Assembly (NCBI RefSeq): GCF_000017805.1
Contig: NC_009767.1
Coordinates: forward strand, 3,816,001-3,880,000
Direction: 5' to 3'
Origin: Roseiflexus castenholzii DSM 13941
GTDB lineage: Bacteria > Chloroflexota > Chloroflexia > Chloroflexales > Roseiflexaceae
DNA: 64,000 nucleotides
Shown: piece after piece, positions 27,245 to 36,394 of the stretch
Layout of the letters: every line of letters starts with the position of its first letter
Numbering within the stretch: position 1 is the first letter of the stretch
Notes under the pieces: generated by a model
The model's input: the letters and a program-made list of their open reading frames with translations, nothing else
What the model was told of the DNA's origin: nothing
Databases searched by the model: none
Program-made: the position numbers and the translations under genes

Positions 27245-28912
27245 ATGGCAAAGTATATTTTCGTGACCGGCGGAGTCGCATCATCCGTCGGCAAAGGCAT
27301 TACGGTCGCATCGATCGGTCGTCTGCTGAAGGCGCGTGGCGTGCGTGTTTCGGTCCAGAAACTCGACCCCTACATTAATGTCGATCCGGGCACGATGTCG
27401 CCCTACCAGCATGGCGAAGTGTTTGTCACCGAAGATGGCGCCGAAACCGATCTCGACCTTGGGCATTATGAGCGTTTCATCGATGTAAACCTGACCCGCC
27501 TGAGCAATGTGACGACCGGACAGATCTATTCGGCGGTCATTCAGAAGGAACGTCGAGGGGATTATCTCGGCGGTACGATTCAGGTGATCCCCCACATCAC
27601 GAATGAGATTAAGGCGCGGATTGCCGCCGTTGCACGCCAGACGGGAGCAGAGGTGGTGATTGTCGAAATCGGCGGAACCGTGGGCGACATCGAGGGATTG
27701 CCGTTCCTGGAAGCCATCCGCCAGATGCGCAAGGATGTCGGACGCGATAATGTGCTCTATATTCACGTCACCTTGCTGCCGCACATCGGCGCCACCGGTG
27801 AGGTCAAGACCAAACCAACGCAGCACTCGGTCATGGAGTTGCGCCGCGTCGGTATTACGGCGGATGTGATTGTGTGCCGCTCCGACTATCCGATTGCCGA
27901 TGAGATCCGCGATAAGATCGCGCTCTTTGCCGATGTCGATGTCGAAGCAGTGGTGCCGTTGCACACGGTCGAGTCGATCTACGAAGTGCCGTTGGTGCTG
28001 GAAGAAGCCGGTCTTGGCAATTACCTGACGTTGCGCCTGGGACTCGGCGTGCGCGAGCCGAACCTCGACGACTGGCGCGATCTGGTGGCGCGCATCAAAG
28101 CACCCAAACGTAAACTTGCCATTGCATTGGTTGGGAAGTACGTCGAACTCCACGATGCGTACATCAGCGTCGTCGAGGCGCTGCGACACGCCGGATTGCA
28201 CCAGGGGGTCGATGTCGATATCCGCTGGATTTCGTCCGAACAGATCGAAGAAGAAGGATGCGAGCCGCTGCTCCGCGATGTCTATGGCATCGTCGTGCCT
28301 GGCGGCTTTGGCGACCGTGGCATCGAGGGGAAGATCGCAGCCGCCGGGTATGCGCGCGAGCATGGCGTTCCATACCTGGGGCTTTGCCTGGGAATGCAGG
28401 TGGCCACCATCTCGTTCGCGCGGCATGTTATTGGGGCGGAGAGCAGAGCCAACAGCACGGAGTTCGACCTGCACACGCCACATCCGGTAATCGACTTCAT
28501 GCCGGATCAACTCGATATTACCGATAAGGGCGGAACGATGCGACTCGGTGGGTATCCGTGCCGATTGCTTCCTGGCACGCGCGCTCACGCGGCCTATGGC
28601 GTCGATCAGGTGGTTGAACGCCACCGCCACCGCTTCGAGTTCAACAATAAGTACCGCCGCCTGCTCGAGTCGGCAGGTCTGGTCGTCAGCGGGCAATCGC
28701 CCGATGGCCGCCTGGTCGAGATTATCGAACTGCGCGACCATCCGTGGTACGTCGGCGTCCAGTTTCATCCGGAGTTTCGGTCGCGCCCGGAACGGCCACA
28801 TCCTCTGTTCCGCGATTTCATCGCCGCCGCCGCCCAAACCTTCCGCGAAGGCGATCAGCGCCCGTTGCCGCTCGAGCAGAACGGAACCGTGGGTGCCGCG
28901 GTTAAAGCATAG
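27245..28912 (+). CDS. pyrG: CTP synthase
   Basis: The protein has 555 residues. The N-terminal synthetase domain opens with 'KYIFVTGGVASSVGKG' (P-loop) and continues 'LDPYINVDPGTMSPYQHGEV'. The C-terminal class I glutamine amidotransferase domain has the nucleophile Cys near residue 380 in 'GLCLGMQ' and the His/Glu pair in 'GVQFHPEF'. It makes CTP from UTP, ATP and glutamine. AACCGGGAGCAG precedes ATG 27245. The promoter and a hairpin in the leader suggest transcription attenuation, as is known for pyrG in Bacillus. Confidence 0.98.
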   Translation: MAKYIFVTGGVASSVGKGITVASIGRLLKARGVRVSVQKLDPYINVDPGTMSPYQHGEVFVTEDGAETDLDLGHYERFIDVNLTRLSNVTTGQIYSAVIQKERRGDYLGGTIQVIPHITNEIKARIAAVARQTGAEVVIVEIGGTVGDIEGLPFLEAIRQMRKDVGRDNVLYIHVTLLPHIGATGEVKTKPTQHSVMELRRVGITADVIVCRSDYPIADEIRDKIALFADVDVEAVVPLHTVESIYEVPLVLEEAGLGNYLTLRLGLGVREPNLDDWRDLVARIKAPKRKLAIALVGKYVELHDAYISVVEALRHAGLHQGVDVDIRWISSEQIEEEGCEPLLRDVYGIVVPGGFGDRGIEGKIAAAGYAREHGVPYLGLCLGMQVATISFARHVIGAESRANSTEFDLHTPHPVIDFMPDQLDITDKGGTMRLGGYPCRLLPGTRAHAAYGVDQVVERHRHRFEFNNKYRRLLESAGLVVSGQSPDGRLVEIIELRDHPWYVGVQFHPEFRSRPERPHPLFRDFIAAAAQTFREGDQRPLPLEQNGTVGAAVKA

Positions 28913-29136
28913 ATGCGCATTGTCGGGACGGTGTGTTGCACTGTCCCACACACGCATGTGCTTGTCCGCTTCGCTCTTCGCCGACCGCTCGAACGATCAC
29001 CGATGTCGACCGGAATGTCGCCCCACTGCCGCGCGGTAAACAGCGCGCGGGCATTCTCCACGCCGATGCCTCCTGCACGGCACAGGTCGTCAGACGAAAA
29101 GCGGCGGCATAGACATTCATCGAGTGTGCAAACGCT
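28913..29136. other. Intergenic region after pyrG, nothing recognised
   Basis: Frames exist on both strands, but none has a recognisable family or ribosome site. It leads into the relic of an ABC binding protein. Confidence 0.35.
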
Positions 29137-29336
29137 GTCGAAGGGGAACGCATCATTGCAACAACCGGTACACGGTTCCATCGTTGCTGCGGAAGAATTG
29201 AAGCGCGCTTTCTGCGGTCAGGCGACTGTCGTCGAAGGGGAACGCATCATTGCAACAACCGGTACACGGTTCCATCGTTGCTGCGGAAGAATTGAAGCGC
29301 GCTTTCTACGGTCAGGCGACTGTCGATGAGGTCATT
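29137..29336 (+). pseudogene. C-terminal relic of an ABC sugar-binding protein, duplicated
   Basis: The frame ending at 29336 reads 'SIVAAEELKRAFYGQATVDE', the typical last helices of extracellular solute-binding proteins of sugar ABC transporters. The DNA is a 94-bp tandem duplication (units 29137-29230 and 29231-29324), which breaks the frame because 94 is not a multiple of three. A MITE copy follows. If the MITE and one ATT are removed, the frame continues 'VIDRAIA', as expected for the family's end. No other part of the gene remains here. Confidence 0.6.
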
Positions 29337-29484
29337 TACCAATGACGATTGACGATGCCGCATGCTGGTCATTCCGAGCCCTTCGCTTCGCTCAGGGTAA
29401 ACGCAGCGAGGAATCGGCGCGGGTCACGCACGACCCCTCGCGCGGCTCGGGGTGACCATGCCGGATGGTCACAGGGAATTGGTA
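29337..29484 (+). mobile_element. MITE-like palindromic repeat, copy 6 (inside a gene relic)
   Basis: A 148-bp copy with perfect ATT flanks (29334-29336 and 29485-29487). It splits the tail of the ABC binding-protein relic; removal of the element plus one ATT rejoins the frame. Confidence 0.92.
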
Positions 29485-29487
29485 ATT

Positions 29488-29859
29488 GACAGAGCTATTG
29501 CGTGTGCTCGACCATGCACCCCGGCTGCGCTCCTCGTCAACGTGCGATCCAGCACCTGTTCTCTGGAAATCGCACCGGCGCAGATCCAACAGACAACGAA
29601 GCGGCGGTGCTCAAAGCACCCTCCCGTCCCGCGCACTGTTCCCCGGCAGGAGCCACACCTGGCACTGCAACATCTCCCCGCTGCCAGCGTATTACTATCA
29701 GGCGCCAGGCGCGAGACGAGTGGTAAAAGAGCGTCCGTTCGGTGTGTCTGGTGAACAGTATGAATACACTGCAACAGGTACACGGCACGCAGTGAAGGGC
29801 ACAAGAATGCACACCTGTGCGCGGAGCCGCGACTCGTCCTGACTGTAAGGAGACAAGCC
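29488..29859. other. Intergenic region between the MITE copy and the YccF gene
   Basis: These 372 bp begin with the continuation of the relic's frame, which soon loses any family likeness. No other gene was found. The YccF promoter should lie here. Confidence 0.4.
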
Positions 29860-30279
29860 ATGCAGAATCAACCTGTGGTTATCGCGCAGCGCAGCGGACC
29901 CAGCCTGCTGATCCGCGCGCTCTACTTCATCGTCTTTGGATTGTGGTTCAGCAGCATCTGGACGGCCATCGCATGGGTGTTGTGCGTCACAATTATCGGT
30001 CTGCCGCTGGGTTTGTGGATGTTGAACCGGCTGCCGCAGGTTGTGACCCTGGCGCCGCAGCGTAGTGATCTGGTGATTGCCAATGGACGCGCCTACTACG
30101 CCGATACACCACAACGACCGTTTCTCCTGCGCGCCATCTGGTTTATGTTCGTCGGTTGGTGGCTGAGCGCGCTGTGGCTGGCGCTCGCCTGGGCATTGTG
30201 CGCTTCCATTATCGGCATGGTCATTGCCTTCTGGATGTTCGACCGTGTGCCGGCGATCATCACCCTGGCGCGCCACTGA
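29860..30279 (+). CDS. YccF-domain inner-membrane protein
   Basis: The protein has 139 residues and consists of two copies of the YccF (DUF307) unit: 'IVFGLWFSSIWTAIAWVLCV' with 'IIGLPLGLWMLNRLP', then 'MFVGWWLSALWLALAWALCA' with 'IIGMVIAFWMFDRVP'. Each copy gives two membrane spans ending in a conserved 'P' plus 'T/ITLA' tail. The function of the family is unknown. ATG 29860 has AAGGAG 7 nt upstream. It appears to be a single-gene unit. Confidence 0.88.
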   Translation: MQNQPVVIAQRSGPSLLIRALYFIVFGLWFSSIWTAIAWVLCVTIIGLPLGLWMLNRLPQVVTLAPQRSDLVIANGRAYYADTPQRPFLLRAIWFMFVGWWLSALWLALAWALCASIIGMVIAFWMFDRVPAIITLARH

Positions 30280-30841
30280 TCTATCGCCTGACGAAACGTG
30301 GAGCACGACCCTGCGTGGAAAGGTAAGAGGTGAACCTTCTGGCGCTACGGCAGGCGTTCCGGGGTGCTGCGGTTCTCCTCATTGTCACAGTAGCGGCAGG
30401 GGGACGAACATCTGGCAGGTCATACGGCAGCGCCTTCCGTGCTCCCCCGTTCCATCCCCACCCTTGCCCGTTCCCGCTCGAAATGGGCGCAAGGACTCCG
30501 CTGCGCTGCGGGTGATGGACCAGGCGCTCACGGGCAACTCCCCGCCCCCGCAGGGGCAGGCACAACGATCTCCCCCCGCAGGGAAGTCACGGGAGGGGCG
30601 ACATCCGGCGGAGCAACGCAGTTCTGCCCCACCTGCGCCCACTCTCGTCGGCGAGGAGCGCGCCTTCTCACGTGTCATGCGCTATGCCTTGGGGTCTCTA
30701 CAACCGAATCCAGGCGCATCAACACTTGCGCCTTCTCTCCCTTGGTAGAGGATAGACAACGAAACGTCCCCCGCCGTTGCGCAGTGCGTCATAGAGCGGT
30801 ATAGTAGAAAAGGAACTGTGATCGCTCACAGGGAGACGACC
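30280..30841. other. Intergenic region with promoter and palindrome before the transglutaminase-like gene
   Basis: Most of these 562 bp are GC-rich with no credible gene. Near the end a TATAGT -10 element (about 30801-30806) is followed by the palindrome CTGTGATCGCTCACAG (30816-30831), whose arms are separated by 4 bp. It sits between the predicted start site and the start codon and could be an operator or an RNA hairpin next to the GGGAG ribosome site. Confidence 0.45.
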
Positions 30842-31738
30842 ATGACATACCACACTCGTTCTGCTCCTGCTGCAACAACCTATGCTCAGGCTGGTCCATT
30901 GACCGACCTGTCGGCATATCGCACACAACTCGCTCCTCTTCCAGAAACCATCGCCGATCTCTGCCGCGTGGTTCAGGGAGTGCTGATGCATACCTTCTGG
31001 CAGGGTCGGGATACTCGACCATTGACCGAGGAGCACAGGCAAGCCCTCTACGCGCGATCAGCCGCCGTAAAACTGGCTGCCATCCTTCACCTCGACGATC
31101 GACCGCTCACGATTGCGCGTTCACCGGATCGACGTCTGCCTGCAACATCGCGCGACCACAGTCTGCTCCTGGTGGCGCTGCTTCGCCACCAACGTGTTCC
31201 GGCGCGGTCACGTTGCGGCTTTGTCACCTATATTGCGCCGCAGCACTATGAAGAACACTGGCTGGTTGAGTACTGGGACGACACTGAGGGTCGCTGGATT
31301 CTGGTCGATCCGCAGATGGATGCCGATCAACGCGCGGCATTGAATGTCACCTTCGATCCGCTCGATATTCCACGGACTCGCTTCCTGAGCAGCGGTGCGG
31401 CCTGGCAGCACTGTCGGTCGGGCACACTCGACCCCTCGCTCTTTGGTCACCTCGAAGACCGGGGTATGCATGCGATCCGCTGCACCCTGATCCGCGATCT
31501 GGCAGCGCTTAATCGTGTCGAAATGCAGCCATGGGATCGCTGGGGGCTGATGCTGCCGCCGGACGAAATGCTGAACGATGCGGACATGACACTGCTCGAC
31601 ACCGTGGCGCATGCGACCGTCGGCGCCGTAGCGACACCTTCTGCCGATGCCGTCGAGGCGCTCTATGCCTCGGACTCCCGTCTTCGCCCGCCGTACCCGT
31701 GGCTGGTTACGCCGGGTATTATACCAATGACGATTTAA
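30842..31738 (+). CDS. Transglutaminase-like superfamily protein with MITE-derived C-terminus
   Basis: 298 residues from ATG 30842 (GGGAG upstream). A transglutaminase-core triad is visible: Cys in 'PARSRCGFVTYI', His in 'YEEHWLVEYW' and Asp in 'ILVDPQMD'. Members act as cysteine proteases or amidases, or are inactive binding domains; the substrate is unknown. The last residues (IPMTI) are encoded by the first bases of a MITE copy. Without the element and one TTA the frame would run 'PGITLWRANQPQSH' and stop, so the present C-terminus replaces an older one of about ten residues, away from the catalytic core. Confidence 0.8.
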   Translation: MTYHTRSAPAATTYAQAGPLTDLSAYRTQLAPLPETIADLCRVVQGVLMHTFWQGRDTRPLTEEHRQALYARSAAVKLAAILHLDDRPLTIARSPDRRLPATSRDHSLLLVALLRHQRVPARSRCGFVTYIAPQHYEEHWLVEYWDDTEGRWILVDPQMDADQRAALNVTFDPLDIPRTRFLSSGAAWQHCRSGTLDPSLFGHLEDRGMHAIRCTLIRDLAALNRVEMQPWDRWGLMLPPDEMLNDADMTLLDTVAHATVGAVATPSADAVEALYASDSRLRPPYPWLVTPGIIPMTI

Positions 31739-31934
31739 GACGCCGCATGCTTGTCATTCCGAGCGCAGCGACTTGTCATTCCGAGCGCAGCGACTTGTCA
31801 TTCCGAGCGCAGCGACTTGTCATTCCGAGCGCAGCGACTTGTCATTCCGAGCGCAGCGAGGAATCTAAGCGGGTCGCGCAAGACCCCTCGCGCTGCTCGG
31901 GGTGACCATGCCGGATGTTTACAAGCAATTGGTA
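31722..31934 (+). mobile_element. MITE-like palindromic repeat, copy 7 (with 22-bp expansion)
   Basis: A 213-bp copy with perfect TTA flanks (31719-31721 and 31935-31937). The right TTA is the stop codon of ppc on the minus strand. About five 22-bp units containing CATTCCGAGCGCAGCGACTT (about 31752-31860) account for the extra length. Confidence 0.93.
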
Positions 31935-34667
31935 TTACCCTGTGGCGCGCAAACCAGCCGCAATCGCATTGATCAGCAGCAGAAGCAGGCGCAGCTGCGC
32001 TTCGCCTGCTTCTGGATCGAGGTTGCGCACCGCTCGCCAGGAGCGTAGACTCGTGATCTGTTCGCGATGGAGGGAATACAATCCCGCTCGCCGCAATTCG
32101 AGCTGGCGGGCGATATAGGGACGTTTTTCCTCGAGAGATCCGCCATAGACCCTTTCGAGCATCGCGCGGGTGCGCGCAAATTCTTCCAGAATGGTATCGA
32201 GAATGACGGTTCGGGTGACGGGATCATGCACCAACTCCGCATAGGCGCGCATGATGTGCTCATCCGCATTCATCACGCTCGTTGCCGCATTTCCCAGGAG
32301 ATAGTGCAGTGGCGCCCATTCGCGCATTTCGGCACAGAGGGTATCGAACAGCGCCGGTTCCTCCGCCTGCACCATTGCCAGCCCGCTGCCGATGCCATAC
32401 CAGCCCGACAGGTAAAAGCGCGCCTGGTTCCAACTGAACACCCACGGAATGGCGCGCAGGTCGGTGAGAGACTGCGCGCCGGTGCGCCGCGCCGGACGCG
32501 AGCCGATCCGACTCGCCTCGATAGCGTCAATTGGCGTCGCTTCCCGAAAGAACGGAAGAAAACGCTCATGCTCCACCAGCGCGCGATATGCTCGCTGACT
32601 GTGCCGGGCAAGCAGGTCGAGCGCCATCGTTAGATGCTGTGGTCGGGGCGTGTACGGTCGGAGCGTGGACCCCGTGACGCCCGCCAGCAAGAGTTCGAAG
32701 TTATAGACAGCACTGATGCGATTGGCGTATTTCTGAGAAATTGTCTCTCCCTGTTCAGTCATGCGGAGGTCGCCTGCCAGCGCTTCAACCGGCAATGCCC
32801 TGATGAAGCGTCCGGTCGGTCCAGCGCCGCGACTCATTGTTCCCCCGCGACCGTGGAAGAAGCGAATGCGCACTCCTGCCATCCGTCCTTCGGCGGCAAG
32901 CGCCTGCTGCGCCTTCTGCAATGCCCACAGGCTTGCGCCGATGCCGCCATCCTTGTTGCTGTCGCTATACCCAATCATCACCTGCTGCACCCGTTCGGGC
33001 GCTCCTCGCGTCTGCCGTTGCCACTCCAGACTGCGCTGTACGATCGGATGCGCCAGGTAGTCGCGCAGAACCAGCGGACTCCGTTCCAGATCGTCGATCG
33101 TCTCGAAGAGTGGCACAATCGGCAAAGGACAGACCGGACCTTCCGGCGTGCTGACGAGCAATCCCGTTTCACGGGCGAAAAGGAAGACAACCAGGAGATC
33201 GGACAGGTTGCGTGTCATACTGACGATCAGCGCACCCAATCCATCGGCGCCATAGGAGTGGATGTGTTCGACCAGCACCCGATAACAACTCAGTACAGCC
33301 TCGGCTTCTGGTCCGACGGGCATGCCCATTCGAGTAAAGGGACGCGGCGACTCCAGTTCCGCTTCGATCAGCGCCATGCGGCGGGCTTCGTCCCAGGAGG
33401 GGTAATCGCTCCCGTCGATGCCGGCCGCCGTGAGAAGTTGCGCCAGCGCCCGATCGTGAAATGCGCTGTTCTGTCGAATATCGAGCACCGCGAGGTGAAA
33501 GCCAAAGACACGGACGCTGCGAATGAGCGGGCGCACGTCGGATCGGGCCAACCGCGTCGCACCCACTGCCACAAGCGACTCGTCAAGCAGGCGCAGGTCG
33601 GCAATGAGTTCGGCAGCGCGCGTGTAATGTCCAGGCGCGGGCACGCCAGCGGTTTCCGGCAACCGCGCCAGCATCAGGTTGACCATCTGGCGCCACGGTT
33701 CGTGCGGATTGCGATCCAGCGCCTGCTGCCCTGCATCTCCCAACAGATCAGCATAATGGTGCAACGCGCTTGTCAGGAAATCAGGCGGGGTTTGCAGCAG
33801 ATTAGACAAACTCAGACGCCGCACCAGCGTTGTTAATTGATCACGCAGCAGTTCGAGCGCATGCGAGCGCAATTCCATCAACGCCATGCGGGTGACATCG
33901 GCGGTCACCAACGGATGCCCATCCCGGTCGCCGCCGACCCATGTCCCAAAGGTAATCAACGGCAGCGAGTCGGGATCATCCAGCAACGCCGGATCATTGC
34001 CAATCGCCTCCCATATCTGACGTAACCGTTGATCGTGGTATGCCAGCGCTTCGGGGAACACATTGCGAAGGTAGTGAATGACGTTGCGCAGCTCGGAGGA
34101 AACATCGGGTCGCTTGAGAAAGATGTCGCCGGTTCGCCAGAGCCGCTCCAGAATCGCGCGCACATCCTCAGCAATGCCCTGCCGCTCCAGCGGCGTCCAC
34201 ATCTGGTTTTCGGCTTTGACCAGTTGCAGGTAAAGCTCACGGTAGTGCGCCAGCACTGTCGCGCGTTTGGCTTCGGTGGGATGCGCCGTCAACACGAGTT
34301 CGACCTGTATGCGCGGCAACGCAGCGGCAATCTGCGCTGCACTCAACCCTGCATCGCGCAACTGAACCAGGATCTGTCCCCAGAGACCACGCAGTGCAGC
34401 CGGTCCATCAATGGTCTCCGCAGAGCGGCGCGTTTGCGCTTCAGCATTCTCTTCAACCAAGTTGAGCAACTGAAACGCAATGGCATATGCCTGTGGCGCA
34501 CGCTCAGGCAACCGCACCGGACACGACGGATTCCCCGTCCAGGGCAGCAGCGCATGAATATCGGCGGCGCCGGCGGCATCAAGCGCCTCGTAGAACCGAT
34601 CAAGCAGCCAGCGCAGATCACGCTCGATGCGTGCCTGCGCCGGTATGTCGCCCAAACCGATGCTCAT
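31935..34667 (-). CDS. ppc: Phosphoenolpyruvate carboxylase
   Basis: The protein has 910 residues, full length for bacterial PEPC. Catalytic His129 lies in 'VLTAHPTEAKR'. 'GYSDSNKDGG' carries the essential Lys, and 'FHGRGGTMSRG' the PEP-binding arginine loop. It ends 'AAGLRATG', whereas most family members end with NTG; the Asn-to-Ala change is unusual. It carboxylates PEP to oxaloacetate, feeding the TCA or 3-hydroxypropionate carbon routes. The stop codon TAA is formed by the TTA flank of the adjacent MITE. malQ follows upstream on the same strand with 34 bp between them, so the two may be cotranscribed. Confidence 0.97.
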   Translation of the reverse strand: MSIGLGDIPAQARIERDLRWLLDRFYEALDAAGAADIHALLPWTGNPSCPVRLPERAPQAYAIAFQLLNLVEENAEAQTRRSAETIDGPAALRGLWGQILVQLRDAGLSAAQIAAALPRIQVELVLTAHPTEAKRATVLAHYRELYLQLVKAENQMWTPLERQGIAEDVRAILERLWRTGDIFLKRPDVSSELRNVIHYLRNVFPEALAYHDQRLRQIWEAIGNDPALLDDPDSLPLITFGTWVGGDRDGHPLVTADVTRMALMELRSHALELLRDQLTTLVRRLSLSNLLQTPPDFLTSALHHYADLLGDAGQQALDRNPHEPWRQMVNLMLARLPETAGVPAPGHYTRAAELIADLRLLDESLVAVGATRLARSDVRPLIRSVRVFGFHLAVLDIRQNSAFHDRALAQLLTAAGIDGSDYPSWDEARRMALIEAELESPRPFTRMGMPVGPEAEAVLSCYRVLVEHIHSYGADGLGALIVSMTRNLSDLLVVFLFARETGLLVSTPEGPVCPLPIVPLFETIDDLERSPLVLRDYLAHPIVQRSLEWQRQTRGAPERVQQVMIGYSDSNKDGGIGASLWALQKAQQALAAEGRMAGVRIRFFHGRGGTMSRGAGPTGRFIRALPVEALAGDLRMTEQGETISQKYANRISAVYNFELLLAGVTGSTLRPYTPRPQHLTMALDLLARHSQRAYRALVEHERFLPFFREATPIDAIEASRIGSRPARRTGAQSLTDLRAIPWVFSWNQARFYLSGWYGIGSGLAMVQAEEPALFDTLCAEMREWAPLHYLLGNAATSVMNADEHIMRAYAELVHDPVTRTVILDTILEEFARTRAMLERVYGGSLEEKRPYIARQLELRRAGLYSLHREQITSLRSWRAVRNLDPEAGEAQLRLLLLLINAIAAGLRATG

Positions 34668-34701
34668 CTTCGCACTCTCTCACAACAGGATCATCGCCCA
34701 C

Positions 34702-36213
34702 TCAGGGCAATCGCTGATAAATCTCCGTCAGATCGCGCAGGCGTCTGGCACGATGCCGATCAAGCGCTCCCGATGGCACACGCCAGGTCCAGTTATGCGA
34801 CCCAAGCGTGCCGGGCAGGTTCATCCGCGCCTCGCTCCCCAGACCGAGCAGGTCCTGCACCGTTGTCATGGCTGTGTCGGCGACCGACATCCAGGCGGTG
34901 CGGATGAATGCCCAGACGATATCGTCGGCGCTGCCGCAGAGATAGCGCAGCGCATCACGTCGTTCGGCGTCGGTCGAACTGTTGGTGAACCATCCGGCAA
35001 GGGTGTCGTTGTCGTGGGTTCCAGTATACACGACACAGGCGCGCGGGTAGTTGTGCGGAAAGAAGCGGTCCCCTTCGCGGCGGTTGAAGGCAAATTGAAG
35101 AATGCGCATTCCCGGAAAGCCAAACTGTGCCATGAGCGCATCGAGACCGGCGCGCGACTCAGGCGTAAAATCGCCAAGGTCTTCGGCGATGATCGCCACC
35201 TCGCCGAGCGCTGCGGTGACCGCCATGAACAGATCGGCGCGCGGACCATCGACCCAGCGACCGTTGATCGCAGTCGTTTCACCTGCCGGAATTTCCCAGT
35301 AGTTGTAGAAACCGCGAAAGTGGTCGATACGCACGACATCGACAAGCGTAAACGAAGCGCGAAAGCGGTCGATCCACCAGCGATACCCATCGGCAGCCAT
35401 GACATCCCACCGATAGAGCGGATGCCCCCAGAGTTGCCCTGTCTCACTGAAATAATCAGGTGGTACGCCAGAAACGACGGTTGGGCGCAGGTTTGCATCG
35501 AGGCAGAACAGATGTGGATTCGCCCAGACATCGGCGCTGTCGAGCGCGACGAAGATCGGCACATCGCCAATAATGCGGATGCCGCGACGATTGGCGTAGT
35601 GTCGCAATTCCTGCCACTGTGTGAAGAACAGCCACTGGAAATATTTGTGCGCTTCGACCACATCGGCAAGTTCAGCACGCGCCAGCGCCAGCGCGTCCGG
35701 GTCGCGCGCTGCAAGCGCCAGAGGCCACTCCGTCCAGGCGCGCATGCCATGCGCCTGTTTCAGCGCCATAAACAGCGCCGCCTCGTCGAGCCAGGCTGCC
35801 TGCTCATCACAAAACTGCTCGAACCGCGCGCGGTTGGTGGATGGCGTCGCCTGAAAGCGCGCAAAGGCGCGATTGAGCAGCGCGAATTTCCAACCAATCA
35901 CAGCGCCAAAATCGACCCGATCATCAGAGAACGCCGGACGATCGACCAGATCGGCAGACGTCAGATGACCATCGGCGATCAGGCGGTCCGGGTTGATCAT
36001 CAGCGGATTACCGGCGAACGCCGAAATTCCCTGGTAGGGCGAGTCGGCGTATCCGGTCGGACTGAGCGGCAGGACCTGCCAGTACGTCTGCCCGGCAGCG
36101 GCGAGAAAATCGACAAAGCGATACGCCCCATCGCCAAGGTCGCCGATGCCGTATGGTCCAGGAAGTGATGTCGGATGCAGGATCACCCCGCTGCGGCGTG
36201 GAAAAGGTCTCAT
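34702..36213 (-). CDS. malQ: 4-alpha-glucanotransferase (amylomaltase, GH77)
   Basis: The protein has 503 residues, a GH77 TIM barrel. The family opening 'RRSGVILHPTSLPGPYGIGD' is present. The nucleophile Asp lies in 'VVRIDHFRGF', the acid/base Glu in 'IIAEDLG', and the stabilising Asp in 'YTGTHDNDT'. It transfers maltodextrin segments between glucans in glycogen or maltodextrin metabolism. ATG 36213 begins the conserved N-terminus; the frame extension to 36282 has no family match. It is followed 34 bp downstream by ppc. Confidence 0.96.
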   Translation of the reverse strand: MRPFPRRSGVILHPTSLPGPYGIGDLGDGAYRFVDFLAAAGQTYWQVLPLSPTGYADSPYQGISAFAGNPLMINPDRLIADGHLTSADLVDRPAFSDDRVDFGAVIGWKFALLNRAFARFQATPSTNRARFEQFCDEQAAWLDEAALFMALKQAHGMRAWTEWPLALAARDPDALALARAELADVVEAHKYFQWLFFTQWQELRHYANRRGIRIIGDVPIFVALDSADVWANPHLFCLDANLRPTVVSGVPPDYFSETGQLWGHPLYRWDVMAADGYRWWIDRFRASFTLVDVVRIDHFRGFYNYWEIPAGETTAINGRWVDGPRADLFMAVTAALGEVAIIAEDLGDFTPESRAGLDALMAQFGFPGMRILQFAFNRREGDRFFPHNYPRACVVYTGTHDNDTLAGWFTNSSTDAERRDALRYLCGSADDIVWAFIRTAWMSVADTAMTTVQDLLGLGSEARMNLPGTLGSHNWTWRVPSGALDRHRARRLRDLTEIYQRLP

Positions 36214-36394
36214 AGACGACTCGTTAACTAAACGGCCGTTTCGACTCAATATCGCAATCGTTCCCGTCTTGATAGACATCACAGGTCTGGATTACAGTAA
36301 ATTGACCGTCTCTCACCTGACATGTCAGGGTGATCTGCGGACACGTCGCCACGACCCTTATCGCAGACAATGCCTGAAAAGGAAAAAGGAATCT

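Noticed and set aside
28913..29136. Possible gene after pyrG on either strand
   Set aside because: Frames lack any recognised domain and ribosome sites, and the region abuts a pseudogene.
30816..30831. CRP-type site CTGTGATCGCTCACAG
   Set aside because: The arms are 4 bp apart instead of the 6 bp of CRP sites, and it lies after the -10 element, so calling CRP is not justified.
36146..36394. Start of the DUF11 gene at 36146
   Set aside because: That stretch overlaps the malQ start region and carries no signal peptide; ATG 36395 does.
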